Assembly (NCBI GenBank): GCA_030599405.1 | Contig: JAUVOB010000112.1 | Span: 1-5,939, forward strand | Direction of reading: 5' to 3' | Length of the DNA stretch: 5,939 bases | Source of the DNA: Chloroflexota bacterium | GTDB taxonomy: Bacteria > Chloroflexota > Anaerolineae > Promineifilales > Promineifilaceae | Shown: one piece after another, positions 5,920-5,939 of the stretch | Layout of the letters: each line of letters starts with the position of its first letter | Numbering within the stretch: the stretch's first letter is position 1 | The notes under the pieces: model-generated | Seen by the model: the letters and a program-made list of their open reading frames with translations, nothing else | What the model was told of the DNA's origin: nothing | Databases searched by the model: none | Translations under genes and position numbers: made by a program

Positions 5920-5939
5920 GCGGTCAACGTCAAATAGAA
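5916..5939 (+). CDS. Partial gene start running off the window edge
   Basis: Eight open codons (MSGQRQIE) from TTG 5916 to the last base, preceded by AGAGGAG at good spacing. The protein cannot be identified from so little sequence. TTG use with a strong Shine-Dalgarno matches the gene at 2027. It could be false if the frame closes just beyond the window. Confidence 0.45.

Noticed and set aside
1..5939. CRISPR array or long direct repeats
   Set aside because: No regularly spaced repeats of CRISPR length were seen anywhere in the window.

Overview
The window looks like a stretch of chromosome from a free-living bacterium. The best taxonomic guess is Chloroflexota (Anaerolineae-like). This rests on the style of the DUF192 protein, the secreted triple-LysM/M23 protein, and a pair of acidic uncharacterised proteins of a kind I associate with that group. 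It is an inference from protein character, not from a marker gene, so treat it as tentative. Base composition is moderate by eye, and non-ATG starts (TTG, GTG) are used in several places.

Layout. (1) 1-1882, plus strand: a DUF192 protein followed after one base by a secreted LysM-LysM-LysM-M23 endopeptidase, a cell-envelope pair. (2) 1883-2026: an intergenic region with a good sigma70-type promoter and a strong Shine-Dalgarno. (3) 2027-4922, plus strand: a 524-residue protein of unknown function with several winged-helix-like segments, then a 162-base gap, a 149-residue protein with a C-terminal winged-helix-like domain, an orphan MoaD/ThiS-type beta-grasp protein ending in Gly-Gly, and a small protein with the nucleoside 2-deoxyribosyltransferase-like signature. 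The last three are tightly packed and probably cotranscribed. (4) 4923-5043: a short convergent spacer with GC-rich hairpins. (5) 5044-5648, minus strand: a small serine recombinase (resolvase/invertase type) broken by a frameshift near its N-terminus and apparently decayed at its C-terminus. (6) 5649-5939: AT-rich repeats next to the resolvase start, a large hairpin, a GACCCC/GGGGTC inverted repeat, and what looks like the first eight codons of another plus-strand gene preceded by a strong Shine-Dalgarno and a possible leader ORF.

How the genes may work together. The first two genes act at the envelope: the M23 enzyme would bind and cut peptidoglycan. The second block has no obvious pathway assignment. 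It lacks the usual MoaD partners (MoaE, MoeB) and ThiS partners (ThiF, ThiG), so the sulfur-carrier/ubiquitin-like protein has no visible activating enzyme or acceptor here. Its close linkage to an NDT-fold protein and two likely DNA-binding or scaffold proteins is the most unusual feature of the window, but a joint function is only a hypothesis. The resolvase remnant and the repeats around it indicate past mobile-element activity at the right-hand side.
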